DNA of 64,000 nucleotides from Methylovulum sp. (GCA_028712695.1 JAQTQZ010000008.1:1-64000), one strand, 5' to 3'. Shown: positions 20,231 through 29,506, counted from the first letter of the stretch. Made by a program: numbers and translations. Notes: generated from the letters alone by a model not told the origin.

Positions 20231-21062
20231 AATTGACACTATAGGTGAAATTCGCCAAGCGCGTAGACATCCTGCCGGAAAAAACTATCTCTGGGTTTTG
20301 GTCGAAGGCGAAACCGACCAACGGCTGTATGCCAAGCTTATCAACGGCAATAACACCAAGGTGGAAATGGTGCATGGTGGCGTGGAAAGCTTACGTTTTG
20401 CATTATCGATTTTAATCGCTGAAACTAATCAGGTTATCGGTATCCGCGATGCCGATTTTCTGCATTTAAACCAACAACAAGAAACCATCAACCACCTATT
20501 TTTGACCGATGTCCACGATGCCGAAATGATGCTGTTGGCCTGTGATACGGTTTTTGCCGCCGTAGTTGCTGAATATTTGCCAAGTAGGCGCAGTGATTTT
20601 TCCAGTTTTCGTGACACGCTCTTGGCTTCGTTGATATTTTTGGCGGGTTTGCGTTGGGTAAATGACACGGAATGCTTGGAGCTAAATTTTAAAGCCAGCC
20701 TCACACATTTTTATGATGCCAACGGTTTAGCCATTACTGACAAAAACCAGTGCATCGGGCAAATCGCCCAATGCTCACCCAACAAAAAACGTATCCCGCA
20801 GGTGCATGAAGTTGAAAACAAAATTGCTGGGGTCTCCGCTTATTACCAACTCTGCCAAGGTCATGATGTTGAAATGGCTTTTGCCCTCCATGCCAATACG
20901 GTAAAACCCAAGAACGTAAAAGATACCGATATTGGCAAAGCCTTGCGTGTGACTTATCGGTTAGAAGATTTTGCCACGACTAGGCTTTATCGCCAGCTTA
21001 AGGATTGGGAAACTCAAACAGGATATTTATTGTTTGACGCTCGTTCCCAAGCTGCAACTTGA
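20211..21062 (+). CDS. DUF4435 TOPRIM-like protein, AriB-like effector candidate
   Basis: A 283-aa protein. The ATG at 20211 is chosen because TTTGGAGGAATT lies at 20195-20203. The TOPRIM signature is visible: LVEGETDQRLYAKL near residue 30 (the conserved Glu) and IGIRDADFLHL near residue 75-85 (the DxD pair). In PARIS the AriB partner is a DUF4435 nuclease that cleaves host tRNA after activation. GC content is higher than in the ATPase gene. It overlaps that gene by 20 bp, so the two are translationally coupled. A different AAA-TOPRIM defence pair remains possible. Confidence 0.75.
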   Translation: MQQYLNEIDTIGEIRQARRHPAGKNYLWVLVEGETDQRLYAKLINGNNTKVEMVHGGVESLRFALSILIAETNQVIGIRDADFLHLNQQQETINHLFLTDVHDAEMMLLACDTVFAAVVAEYLPSRRSDFSSFRDTLLASLIFLAGLRWVNDTECLELNFKASLTHFYDANGLAITDKNQCIGQIAQCSPNKKRIPQVHEVENKIAGVSAYYQLCQGHDVEMAFALHANTVKPKNVKDTDIGKALRVTYRLEDFATTRLYRQLKDWETQTGYLLFDARSQAAT

Positions 21063-21119
21063 GAATGCGGGACGGACTCTGACTTCCCGTCATCTCAAAA
21101 CTAGAGCTTCTGAAGCGTG

Positions 21120-21145
21120 GGTTACCAAGCTGGAGCTTGGTAACC
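21120..21145. repeat. Hairpin repeat, copy 1
   Basis: GGTTACCAAGC, a 4-base loop (TGGA), then GCTTGGTAACC. A near-identical hairpin with the same downstream flank lies at 25454-25483, marking the left boundary of a duplicated stretch. Confidence 0.7.
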
Positions 21146-21640
21146 AGCCCATCCTGCAACCGCAAGTGTTTGAGCTGGGTTTTTTACGCGCTTAATTTAG
21201 CGGAAGTACAACCCCAATTTTCACCCTACAACAAGACCACAATGATACTTAGCAAAGAAGAGTCTAAATTATTTTATGACTTAACTTGGTCATTGCATTT
21301 TTACATCAATAAAAAGCTAGGCATTCATTTACGATGCCGTCGCAGGCGGTTTGGGCGAGTTGGGCTCTTGGATAACCCGTCCATGACAATAGCTTATGAC
21401 GACGACAAGGCCTTGCAAGAGCTGGGCGATTTGCAGCACCCGCTGGAAATACACAACGGCTGGCATTTCCAGCAACGGGTGGAAGCCACACGCTAAGCAA
21501 GCTGGATTTGCCTGGCGAGCTAAAAATCAGCGGCTTGTCCGGCGGCTGGAAGCGTCGCGTTGGCGCGGGCATTGGTGATAGAACCTGAAGTGTTGTTGGT
21601 CGAACCATTTGGATTTTGAATCCATCGCGTGGCTGGTTAA
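21146..21640 (+). pseudogene. Decayed, internally deleted copy of the 267-aa gene plus uup
   Basis: From 21146 the DNA follows the upstream region and first ~27 codons of the 267-aa gene (intact copy at 25599): an ATG at 21242 begins MILSKEESKLFYDLTWSLHF. Near 21322 it jumps into the middle of uup (intact copy from about 26793), and continues with uup-like sequence to about 21640. The copy has a 12-base deletion in the GSWITR region, a frame-breaking change near 21490, and loss of the Walker B end of the first ATPase domain. No product is expected. It is the remnant of a second copy of the 267-aa/uup pair. Confidence 0.8.
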
Positions 21641-21814
21641 GGAAGACACTAATCCAAAGATTTATATTAATCTTTCAGATAATGCCATCGTTACTCATAA
21701 TTGGATAGATAAGGCAAAACCAGCCCTGCACCAACAGGGCTTACATGCATATTCTGATCAAGCCTGAACACTTTTCTGGTTTTTTCCAGAATTGGTGTTC
21801 AAGTTGCCTAAAGC

Positions 21815-21863
21815 AAAAAAACGGGAGCCTTACAAATCACATTTGTAAGGCTCCCGTTTTTTT
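21815..21863. terminator. Strong bidirectional terminator after the DUF4132 gene
   Basis: A run of A, then ACGGGAGCCTTACAAAT, a 3-base loop, the exact complement, and a run of T. It works in both directions and stands 11 bp past the stop of the minus-strand DUF4132 gene. Confidence 0.9.
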
Positions 21864-21873
21864 GAATACTCAC

Positions 21874-24750
21874 CTACTGCGGCTTTGCATTCCTGATTTG
21901 ATTCAAAATACTGTTATCCTTGATGTGCTTATCGTTTGCCAACATCAATATCTTGCTGATGATTTCGCTGGTTTTGCTGTCGGCATCGGCAAAAGGCAGG
22001 AAGATTTTGTCACGTTTGTTATCCGTTTTTTCCGGGACTATGCACAGATAATTGCCGGGCTCGATATGGATAGCGGCACTGCCCAGATGCACTCTATAGT
22101 TAGCCAGTGAACCTGTGACATAAGCAAAATGCCCTTCGCAACGCACTGTGCTTAAGCCCATATCATTGAGTAGCGCGGTTACGAGTTCTGCCCGCCGCAG
22201 GTAAGACTCGCTTGACCAGTGACTGTCCTGTTCATCAAGTTGTGCTACCGATACGACTAAATCCGCATCGCGCATGACTTCCGAAAAAATTAAAGGCGGC
22301 ACGTCCTTGAGATTAACCGATTGATCTTTGCTCTTAAAACGTAATTGGTCACTGGTCACAGATTCCATCCTTACCAGATAATCATCGTAAGCGTCTGGAA
22401 AAGTGAATTCAGCCGTCAAGCCGGCTTTACGGAAAACTTTTTTTGCCTCTGTATAACCGCTACCGCTGAATTTCCAGTTCCGCGTCTGGAGTAAGCTGCA
22501 AGCGATAGTGGGTTTCAGTGCATGGCCTGCAAAGCGGTTGGAGAACACGGCAGTCGCTTCTTCTGCCGGTGTCAGCACATACAACTCGCGGAAGGCTTGC
22601 TTAAAAGGCTGCACAATGCGTTTTTGCACGACTTCGCGTTGCCAGTCAGACAACACGCCATCTTGAAAGAAATGATAGGGATGAGCGATAAGCACAGTGG
22701 CCGAAACCGGTGTTTTCTTTCCATTAATACCCAGAAGACAAAATTCTTCGGGATCTAGGAAGCCATAATGTCCGTCCTCAGTACGCAATATCAGTCTTTG
22801 TAACAGCTTGGCTACTACTGGCAGTCGCCGCAAATTACTTAAATCATCGGTATTGAGTGTTTCACCATCAGCCATCAGGCTTTCCAGCGCCACCCGAAAC
22901 CGTGAGACTTGTGCCTTGATTTGCGCTTGTGCGTCCTTGAAAGCCAAAAAACCGTCCAATTTACGGATACCTGCGGGTATGGATTTGAGCGGTTTACCCT
23001 GCTTGAATATCGAAAGCTCCGCTTCAAGTCCATTTAAGTGAAGTTCTACTTCCCAGTCACCTATGGCTGTGCGGCATCCCAGTTCTACCCCTTTATCGCT
23101 GAGTTTGGATTCCATGGCCCATTCCAGTCTCGCCAGATCAGGGTAGCCGGCTGTTTGGGCAAGGTGAGTAAGCCCCTCCTGTACGGAAGCACGGATATTG
23201 CCTTGCCGTTCAGCCCCATACTTGGTACTTTCTTTCGCGGTTTGTTTGAATAACAGATAGCGTTCCAGCGTCTCTTCTTCACCGCGTTGCAGCGGCACTA
23301 AGCCATAGACGCTAATGGGGAATTGTATATGCTTGGCTATCGCGGCTTGCAGGTATTCAGTGTTGAATCCAAGTTTGGCTTCGAACAGGGTCAATATGTG
23401 GGTGAGTTGTGAGGCGTTTCTGTAGGCTTCCAGTAACTCTTTGACGCTGGTCATATCCAGCCCCACCAATCTGGCTTCGAATTCTGGCAGGCGACTCATA
23501 ATGTTGTAGCTTTCAGGATTAGGAACTTCGGATGGGCTGATTATCCAGTTTATCAACGGTTCCAGACTTTGCCAGCCCAGTGCTTGCATCATCAGCGACC
23601 GCGCAGCGCTATGACTAAAAGGCAGTAAAGCCAGCAAGGACTGTTTGCTGAAACCTTGGAGTTTTTTAAGTATCTGTTCCGCGTCTTCATTCTCCAGGAT
23701 TTCAGCCCCCGCCATCAGCCTGAGAATATTCCACGGCGCAGTGTTTTTGTGCGCATTAATCGCAGACACACCGAGTTTTTGTACACGGTCTAAAGCGGCA
23801 AGCAAGTAGCGGCTACCATAGCATTTGCCATTATTATATCTAAGAATATAAGAGTCCAGCCGACCTAGCTTTTTCTTGTCCCATTCCTGAATAAAGCTCC
23901 AGCCCAGTTTTTGTATATCCTCATACAAAGCCCGCTGGGACACGGAAAGCGTTGCCAACTGCTCTTTGGGACACCAGAACAAAAGGTCGAAAGGAATCAA
24001 CGTGGGTAGATTTTGATAGACGAGTAAAAGTCGTTCATAATCAAGTCGTCCTGCGGCATACAATAACTCCAGCACGTCCGCTATCGATTTATTCAATTCA
24101 CTACTACGATATTTTTCAAGCGCCTTTGAGACTTCAAAGTTGGGAATGTTATAGCGGGTGGTTGTTAAGGGCGAAATCCCTGACTCTGCGGGCAGTGTCA
24201 CGGTGCTATTCCAGTGACCTAGCACGAGATGTTCCAACGGCTCCAGAGCTTCGGGGTGATGACGTAGGCATACCAGCAGTTTGACACAGTCCTGGATGTG
24301 GGGCGAATAAAACTGGTAACCAGCAGTCTGACGGAGCTTACGCAATGCAGGCTGACAAACAAAGGGGTCTTGCTCCAGATACTGCAATAAATATTGCAAA
24401 CGATCGCTGGTCAGCTTAATCGCATAGCTGTCGCCATGTTCAGCCAACCATTCTTTTGCGGTGACAAAGGCTAACCGGGCGATGCTTTTCAGGTTTTCGT
24501 TGTCGTCACGATAATCCTTTGGTAATCCGTGTGCGTCTGAAAACATCAGAAATTCTGGCATTGCCTGTGCCAGAAACTCACCGCCAAACTGGGCTGTCAG
24601 TTGATCGATGAGTTTTAAACGGGCATCATCATAAAGGAATTTCCACTCCTTGTAGCCAGACTGTTCAATCCAGAACGATGGGAGTTCCTTGATAAAAGCC
24701 TGAGCCAGTGTTTCAATTCTTGCGCGTTGCGCTGGATCTGCCTGCCACAT
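21874..24750 (-). CDS. DUF4132 (MolR-like) giant protein
   Basis: About 958 aa from an ATG at 24750, one base after the stop of the upstream gene (TGA-T-ATG); a TTG at 24762 would give 962 aa. The first ~560 residues are helical and repeat-like (HEAT-like in appearance). From about residue 570 comes the DUF4132 signature: GDWEVELHLNG, then FKQGKPLKSIPAGIRK, then LRRLPVVAKLLQRLILR, then a C-terminal domain with MRDADLVVSVAQ and GNYLCIVPEK. DUF4132 proteins such as E. coli MolR have no settled biochemical role and often sit in NTPase/vWA conflict operons. Here the only partner is the small Gly-Gly-ending protein. No signal peptide or membrane segment seen; cytoplasmic. Confidence 0.75.
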   Translation of the reverse strand: MWQADPAQRARIETLAQAFIKELPSFWIEQSGYKEWKFLYDDARLKLIDQLTAQFGGEFLAQAMPEFLMFSDAHGLPKDYRDDNENLKSIARLAFVTAKEWLAEHGDSYAIKLTSDRLQYLLQYLEQDPFVCQPALRKLRQTAGYQFYSPHIQDCVKLLVCLRHHPEALEPLEHLVLGHWNSTVTLPAESGISPLTTTRYNIPNFEVSKALEKYRSSELNKSIADVLELLYAAGRLDYERLLLVYQNLPTLIPFDLLFWCPKEQLATLSVSQRALYEDIQKLGWSFIQEWDKKKLGRLDSYILRYNNGKCYGSRYLLAALDRVQKLGVSAINAHKNTAPWNILRLMAGAEILENEDAEQILKKLQGFSKQSLLALLPFSHSAARSLMMQALGWQSLEPLINWIISPSEVPNPESYNIMSRLPEFEARLVGLDMTSVKELLEAYRNASQLTHILTLFEAKLGFNTEYLQAAIAKHIQFPISVYGLVPLQRGEEETLERYLLFKQTAKESTKYGAERQGNIRASVQEGLTHLAQTAGYPDLARLEWAMESKLSDKGVELGCRTAIGDWEVELHLNGLEAELSIFKQGKPLKSIPAGIRKLDGFLAFKDAQAQIKAQVSRFRVALESLMADGETLNTDDLSNLRRLPVVAKLLQRLILRTEDGHYGFLDPEEFCLLGINGKKTPVSATVLIAHPYHFFQDGVLSDWQREVVQKRIVQPFKQAFRELYVLTPAEEATAVFSNRFAGHALKPTIACSLLQTRNWKFSGSGYTEAKKVFRKAGLTAEFTFPDAYDDYLVRMESVTSDQLRFKSKDQSVNLKDVPPLIFSEVMRDADLVVSVAQLDEQDSHWSSESYLRRAELVTALLNDMGLSTVRCEGHFAYVTGSLANYRVHLGSAAIHIEPGNYLCIVPEKTDNKRDKIFLPFADADSKTSEIISKILMLANDKHIKDNSILNQIRNAKPQ

Positions 24751-24751
24751 A

Positions 24752-25207
24752 TCAACCGCCAACCAACGGTGTTAAGCGTAAAAAAACAATTTTAGTCTCG
24801 CGTTTCAGTACGATGTTTTCATCCAAAGATTCCAGCGGCACACCGTCCAGCAGTGCTTGAAACGCTTGTGCTTCAAAACCTGAATGGGCTTTTTTAATTT
24901 CCTCGGCGGTGTCTATGATGGCCGCAGATGGGTCTTTACGTTCGGCAGGCAAGCTAATACGACCTGTTTCAGCCTGTTTCTGAATGTCCTTTAAACTAAG
25001 GTATTGTCGGGCCAATGCCAAATGCACCAATCCCGCCTTGGCACGGTGCTGCGCCAGCAGTTCTTGGATTTGCTCCGTTACTGCACGTGCAATCAGATCA
25101 CGCACGGTAATGCGCTCAGTCGCCAGCTCCAGATACACCGGCTTTAGCCCCGCGCCCTCAGGAGCCTGACCGATAACCATGCATTTAATTGTCACGTTGT
25201 TTGCCAT
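24752..25207 (-). CDS. Small beta-grasp / ubiquitin-like candidate with C-terminal Gly-Gly
   Basis: A 151-aa protein first in a two-gene operon with the DUF4132 giant. Its order of elements fits a beta-grasp fold: strand VTIKCMVIGQ, strand KPVYLELATERI, helix TVRDLIARAVTEQIQELL, a helical insertion (about residues 50-110), then FQALLDGVPLESLDENIVL and a last strand KIVFLRLTPLVGG ending exactly in Gly-Gly. This tail resembles MoaD, ThiS and ubiquitin. Seen: the pattern and the GG terminus. Inferred: that it is ubiquitin-like. No E1, E2 or JAB-type gene is nearby, so it might act without conjugation. A ribosome site (GAGGAAA) precedes the ATG. Confidence 0.6.
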   Translation of the reverse strand: MANNVTIKCMVIGQAPEGAGLKPVYLELATERITVRDLIARAVTEQIQELLAQHRAKAGLVHLALARQYLSLKDIQKQAETGRISLPAERKDPSAAIIDTAEEIKKAHSGFEAQAFQALLDGVPLESLDENIVLKRETKIVFLRLTPLVGG

Positions 25208-25598
25208 TATATTTTCCTCTGATTTTTTGTTTTTTCAGTGCTGTTGTTAAAACATGTTTTAAAAACTATCTGTCAGAATAGCAATACCTTCACCAAACGC
25301 ATAGGATAAGCCGAGTTATGGCGTTTGAGTGATTTTAGCTCATTGATTTAACAACCTCTCTATTTGGTTTTCGTTAAATTCCATTCAAAATCAAAAGGAG
25401 CGTCACTGCCATTAAGTTAAGGATTTATGTTTTATTTTCAAAAAGATAGAATGCTGGTTACCAAGCCGGAGCTTGGTAACCAGCCCATCTTGCAACCGCA
25501 AGTGTTCGGGCAGGGCTTTTTACGCGCTTAATTTAGTGGAAGCACAACCTAAATTTTCACGCCATTTTCACCCTGCAATAACTAACAAGGAGACCACG
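25208..25598. other. Intergenic region upstream of the 267-aa gene
   Basis: No gene. It holds the divergent leader regions of the minus-strand beta-grasp gene and the plus-strand 267-aa gene, and a hairpin at 25454-25483. From about 25455 onward it matches 21119-21241. Confidence 0.6.
25454..25483. repeat. Hairpin repeat, copy 2
   Basis: CTGGTTACCAAGC, loop CGGA, then GCTTGGTAACCAG, a 13-bp perfect stem. Same element and flank as at 21120-21145. Confidence 0.75.
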
Positions 25599-26402
25599 AT
25601 GATACTTAGCAAAGAAGAATCTAAATTATTTTACGACTTAACTTGGTCATTGCATTTTTACATCAATAAAAAGCTAGGCATTATCCCGAACATCCAATCC
25701 ATAGAAGACTATATTGGCTTGGAAGTATTGCATAAGATATTGATTATAAACGCATTATATAAACAAATAGCGTTAATTGATGATTATGTTAACGATAATC
25801 CAGAAAATTTTTCCGTTGCTGAATTGGCACAAGTACAAAGCTGGAAACATTTCGTTAAGGATAGGTTTTATATTGAACGGCATTTGAAAAACCACAGTAT
25901 TTTCATCGACTCCAAAGATAAGGTGTACGCAGTTGTCGGCCTCACCCAAGCCATCAGTGACATTATTCATAAAAGTTATCTGCCGCACATGACAGACGCG
26001 GTGTTGCTGCCTTTTGCCAATAAAATTATCTATGACGGCTTACTGTCGCATTACTCGGTCTCTTTTGGCAGGGGGATTACTGGAGGGTTAAAAGATATTT
26101 ATCTAAGGGCTAAAGCTAATGGCGATATTATCGGATCGTTAACTGAAACTGCGAAAAAGCCCCCCGTTGCACCCAAAATGATTAAAAACTGGCAACCTGA
26201 AATACAGGACTTAAAAAACATTGCCCAAGGGTTACGCGGTGGGCAAGGACAACCTGCGCTGTATAGCCCCGTCTTTGGTTTGATTAAGGCGGCAATAGCC
26301 TTGGGCGAAGTGACCACGTCCGTCCCACAGGATAACGAGGCGCTATGGAAAGCCTATGACCGTGTTGAACGCGCACTAAACAACACCGAGAGATATTTAT
26401 AA
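25599..26402 (+). CDS. Hypothetical protein, 267 aa
   Basis: The ATG at 25599 is chosen because AAGGAG lies at 25588-25593 and because the degraded copy at 21242 starts at the same codon. The protein is soluble with no signal peptide. It begins with a helical region (FYDLTWSLHFYINKKLGI), has a central KVYAVVGLTQAISDIIHKSYLP segment and a KIIYDGLLSHYSVSFGRGI segment. I do not recognise a family or catalytic motif. It lies 141 bp before uup, and the pair has been duplicated together, but nothing shows a shared function. Confidence 0.8.
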   Translation: MILSKEESKLFYDLTWSLHFYINKKLGIIPNIQSIEDYIGLEVLHKILIINALYKQIALIDDYVNDNPENFSVAELAQVQSWKHFVKDRFYIERHLKNHSIFIDSKDKVYAVVGLTQAISDIIHKSYLPHMTDAVLLPFANKIIYDGLLSHYSVSFGRGITGGLKDIYLRAKANGDIIGSLTETAKKPPVAPKMIKNWQPEIQDLKNIAQGLRGGQGQPALYSPVFGLIKAAIALGEVTTSVPQDNEALWKAYDRVERALNNTERYL

Positions 26403-26543
26403 TCCAGTATCGTTGGGCTGACGCAAGGAAACCCATAACCCGCATAAAATATGCTTTTGCCTATCAACACCAACGGATGGTTAATCACAAAGCCGCTTAA
26501 CCAGTTATAATACTAGGTTTACGCCAGCGGTCAGCACAAATCC

Positions 26544-28445
26544 ATGCCCTTATTACGCCTAACCAATATCTCCATCGCCTTCGGCACCCACGCCCTATTA
26601 AAAAACGCCGATTTCCAGCTCGATGCCGGTGAGCGGGTCGGCCTATTGGGCCGTAACGGCGAAGGCAAATCCACGTTGATGAAAATCATCGCCGGCAATA
26701 TCTACGCCGACCACGGCGACATCTGGCGGCAGCCTGAACTTAAGCTGGCGTGGCTGGAACAAGCGCCGGACTTGCCGGACGAGGCCACCATTTACGATGC
26801 CGTCGCAGGCGGTTTGGGCGAGTTGGGCTCTTGGATAACCCGTTACCATACCCTGTCCATGACGATGGCTTATGACGACGACAAGGCCTTGCAAGAGCTG
26901 GGCGATTTGCAGCACCAGCTGGAAACACACAACGGCTGGCATTTCCAGCAACGGGTGGAATCTACGCTAAGCAAGCTAGATTTGCCGGGTGAGCTAAAAA
27001 TCTGCGGCTTGTCCGGCGGTTGGAAGCGGCGCGTCGCGTTGGCGCGGGCATTGGTGATAGAACCCGAAGTGTTGTTGTTGGACGAACCAACCAACCATTT
27101 GGATTTTGAATCCATCGCGTGGCTGGAGGAACAAATCCTTAATTTTCAGGGCGCGGTGCTGTTTGTCACCCATGACCGTGCTTTTTTGCAAAAACTGGCA
27201 ACCCGCATTATTGATTTGGACCGCGGTAATTTGGTCTCTTGGCAAGGGACTTACGACGATTACCTGCGCCGCAAAGCCGCCGCGTTGGAAGACGAAGCCA
27301 ACCAAAATGCCGAATTCGACAAGAAACTCGCCGACGAAGAAGTCTGGATACGCCAAGGCGTTAAAGCCCGCCGCACCCGTAATGAAGGCCGCGTTCGGGC
27401 CTTGGAAAAGTTGCGCAACGAACGCGCCCAACGCCGCGAGCAACAAGGCACCAGCAGGCTAACTTTGGGGCGCGGCGATGCGTCTGGCAAAAAAGTCATC
27501 GAAGTCAACGACATTTCCTTTGCTTATCAAGACAAGGCCATCATCAAGCACTTTTCTACTTTAATTCAGCGCGGCGACAAAATCGGCTTGATCGGTGCCA
27601 ACGGTGCCGGTAAATCAACTTTGTTAAAATTGCTGCTGAAACAACTGGAACCGACTAGCGGCACGATTGAGCAAGGCACCCGTCTGGAAATCGCCTATTT
27701 TGACCAATTGCGCGACCAGCTCGACCCTGAGCTGACTGTTGCCGAAACTGTTGGCAACGGCAGCGATTTTATCGAAATTGCTGGCAACAAGCGGCATGTC
27801 ATGTCGTACTTGGGCGATTTCCTGTTCGCCCCGGCACGGGCAAGGTCACCGGTAAAAAGCTTGTCCGGCGGCGAAAAAAACCGCCTGCTGTTGGCACGTT
27901 TGTTCACCAAGCCCGCCAACCTCATCGTTATGGATGAGCCCACCAACGACTTGGATCTGGAAACCTTGGAGTTGCTGGAAGAAAAGCTGGTGAATTACGA
28001 CGGCACTTTATTGCTGGTCAGCCATGACCGCGCCTTTCTCGACAACGTGGTCACCGCCGTCTTCGCGCTCGATGGCACTGGCACCGTGCAAGAATTTGTC
28101 GGCGGTTACAGTGACTGGCTGGACTACAGCAAACAGCTAAAGGCCATCGAGACGCCTAAAAAACCGGCAGGAAACCAAAAACAAAACAAGCCAACCACAG
28201 AAACTGCGCCACCCAAAAAGAAAAAGCTCGGCTTTAAAGACCAGCAAGAGCTGGACAACTTACCGAACCTGATTGACAGCCTGGAAACCAAACAAGCCGA
28301 ATTGACCAAACAAGTCGGTGCAGCCAGTTTTTACAAGCAGGAGCAAACCATCATCGGCAAAACCCTAGCGGAATTGGAGAAAACCGAAGCCGATCTGGCA
28401 CAGGCGTACCAGCGTTGGGACGAACTGGAAGCGCTGGGCGAATAA
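26544..28445 (+). CDS. uup: ABC-F family ATPase, Uup-type
   Basis: A 633-aa protein with two ATPase domains. First: Walker A GRNGEGKS near residue 36, LSGGWKRRVALARAL, Walker B LLLDEPTNHLDFES. Second: GANGAGKST near residue 353, LSGGEKNRLLLARLF, IVMDEPTNDLDLET. The C-terminal coiled coil (KLGFKDQQELDNLPNLIDSL and onward) marks the Uup subgroup, which binds branched DNA and ribosomes and lowers precise excision of transposons in E. coli. No membrane segments. A tRNA-Ser follows 82 bp downstream. Confidence 0.92.
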   Translation: MPLLRLTNISIAFGTHALLKNADFQLDAGERVGLLGRNGEGKSTLMKIIAGNIYADHGDIWRQPELKLAWLEQAPDLPDEATIYDAVAGGLGELGSWITRYHTLSMTMAYDDDKALQELGDLQHQLETHNGWHFQQRVESTLSKLDLPGELKICGLSGGWKRRVALARALVIEPEVLLLDEPTNHLDFESIAWLEEQILNFQGAVLFVTHDRAFLQKLATRIIDLDRGNLVSWQGTYDDYLRRKAAALEDEANQNAEFDKKLADEEVWIRQGVKARRTRNEGRVRALEKLRNERAQRREQQGTSRLTLGRGDASGKKVIEVNDISFAYQDKAIIKHFSTLIQRGDKIGLIGANGAGKSTLLKLLLKQLEPTSGTIEQGTRLEIAYFDQLRDQLDPELTVAETVGNGSDFIEIAGNKRHVMSYLGDFLFAPARARSPVKSLSGGEKNRLLLARLFTKPANLIVMDEPTNDLDLETLELLEEKLVNYDGTLLLVSHDRAFLDNVVTAVFALDGTGTVQEFVGGYSDWLDYSKQLKAIETPKKPAGNQKQNKPTTETAPPKKKKLGFKDQQELDNLPNLIDSLETKQAELTKQVGAASFYKQEQTIIGKTLAELEKTEADLAQAYQRWDELEALGE

Positions 28446-28527
28446 AAATAACCGCTAAGCCATTGCAACAAAAGCAAAACTGCATTATCCTTGCTGGCTT
28501 TCCGCAGTTTTACGGATCAACAAATTA

Positions 28528-28615
28528 GGAGAGATGGCCGAGTGGTCGATGGCGCACGCCTGGAAAGTGTGTATACGGCAACGTATCGAGGGTTCGAATC
28601 CCTCTTTCTCCGCCA
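28528..28615 (+). tRNA. tRNA-Ser (anticodon GGA)
   Basis: An 88-base class II tRNA with encoded CCA. Acceptor GGAGAGA pairs with TTTCTCC (one G-U). The anticodon loop is CTGGAAA on a CACGC/GTGTG stem, giving anticodon GGA (Ser, UCC/UCU). A long variable arm (ATACGGCAACGTAT) and GGTTCGAATCC T-arm are clear. A likely integration site for neighbouring accessory genes. Confidence 0.95.
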
Positions 28616-28649
28616 ATTAAGCATCCGCCCAGATGCAAAATAGTACAGA

Positions 28650-28683
28650 AACCCGCAAGCTGTAAGGCTTAGCGGGTTTTTTA
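28650..28683 (+). terminator. Intrinsic terminator of tRNA-Ser
   Basis: AACCCGC-AAGC pairs with GCTT-A-GCGGGTT around a short loop, followed by a T-run (28675-28682), about 35 bp past the tRNA 3' end. Confidence 0.85.
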
Positions 28684-28805
28684 TTGCCTAACTGAAAAAT
28701 CATGTTGCTAATCGGTAATTGCTTGGGATAACCCCGCTCCAATCTACAGGGATGCGCTTAGGTTGATAAACAGCTCCAATTCGATCTTTACCCAAACTCA
28801 CTCAC

Positions 28806-29501
28806 CTACACTTGGCTTTCAATCTTAGCTAATTCTCCGATAAAAACTCGGAAACTGGGGTCTTTTTGGACGACTTCATCAATATGCCGCCGCTTTAGAA
28901 AAGGTTCGCTAAGCTTATTGTAAGAAACATAGTTTTTATCAATATTTGGCTTAATTTTTGATAATGATTGGTTCGCGCCTTTTTCGTATAAATGCAATAA
29001 AGCTTTCTCGCAACCCGTAATTTTAGGGGATTTCAACCACTTTTTATTGTAGTGGGCATAAAGCCAACACTCTATGGAATGCACGCTGACTGCAAAAATA
29101 ATCTTTTCGGCGTGTTCGTCGTAAAATCCTTTTTCGCCAGTTTCGATCGTGTCTCTCAATTTGGCAATGACATTGCTTATCAAAGCTTCTGAAGATAAAG
29201 GACGATTTTGATCGTCAACCTGAACCACATCAAAGCCTTTTTCATTAGAAACATCCGTATCTACTTGAATAACAATACATTCACAATTAAGCGTATCGGC
29301 CCGAAAATCAGAATGATCTAAATATTCCAGCAACATTGTCCAATTACCAAACCCTTTTTGCTTTTGGTCAGTCTCATCGAATAATGGATGCGAATATTTT
29401 ATTTCTCCATCAAGGTCTTGATTCTCAAAATAACCACACAAAATATTCTCAATAACAACCTGATCGGTAACACCTTCACCAGCTATTCTGAATTTATACA
29501 T
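28806..29501 (-). CDS. Small TOPRIM-like partner protein
   Basis: A 231-aa protein 5 bp downstream of an ATPase gene. The start FRIAGEGVTDQVVIENIL puts a conserved-type Glu at residue 9, and CIVIQVDTDVSNEKG near residues 80-92 gives a DxD pair: the order of acidic residues seen in TOPRIM nucleases of OLD, PARIS and RloB-like systems. A later HSIECWLYAHYNK segment is shared with DUF4276/RloB-like proteins. Function inferred from motif order and pairing only; likely effector of a two-gene defence module. Confidence 0.6.
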   Translation of the reverse strand: MYKFRIAGEGVTDQVVIENILCGYFENQDLDGEIKYSHPLFDETDQKQKGFGNWTMLLEYLDHSDFRADTLNCECIVIQVDTDVSNEKGFDVVQVDDQNRPLSSEALISNVIAKLRDTIETGEKGFYDEHAEKIIFAVSVHSIECWLYAHYNKKWLKSPKITGCEKALLHLYEKGANQSLSKIKPNIDKNYVSYNKLSEPFLKRRHIDEVVQKDPSFRVFIGELAKIESQV

Positions 29502-29506
29502 CGGAA

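Noticed and set aside
21306..21608. 100-aa minus-strand frame in the uup remnant
   Set aside because: Antisense frame of a pseudogene; a similar shadow exists opposite the intact uup.
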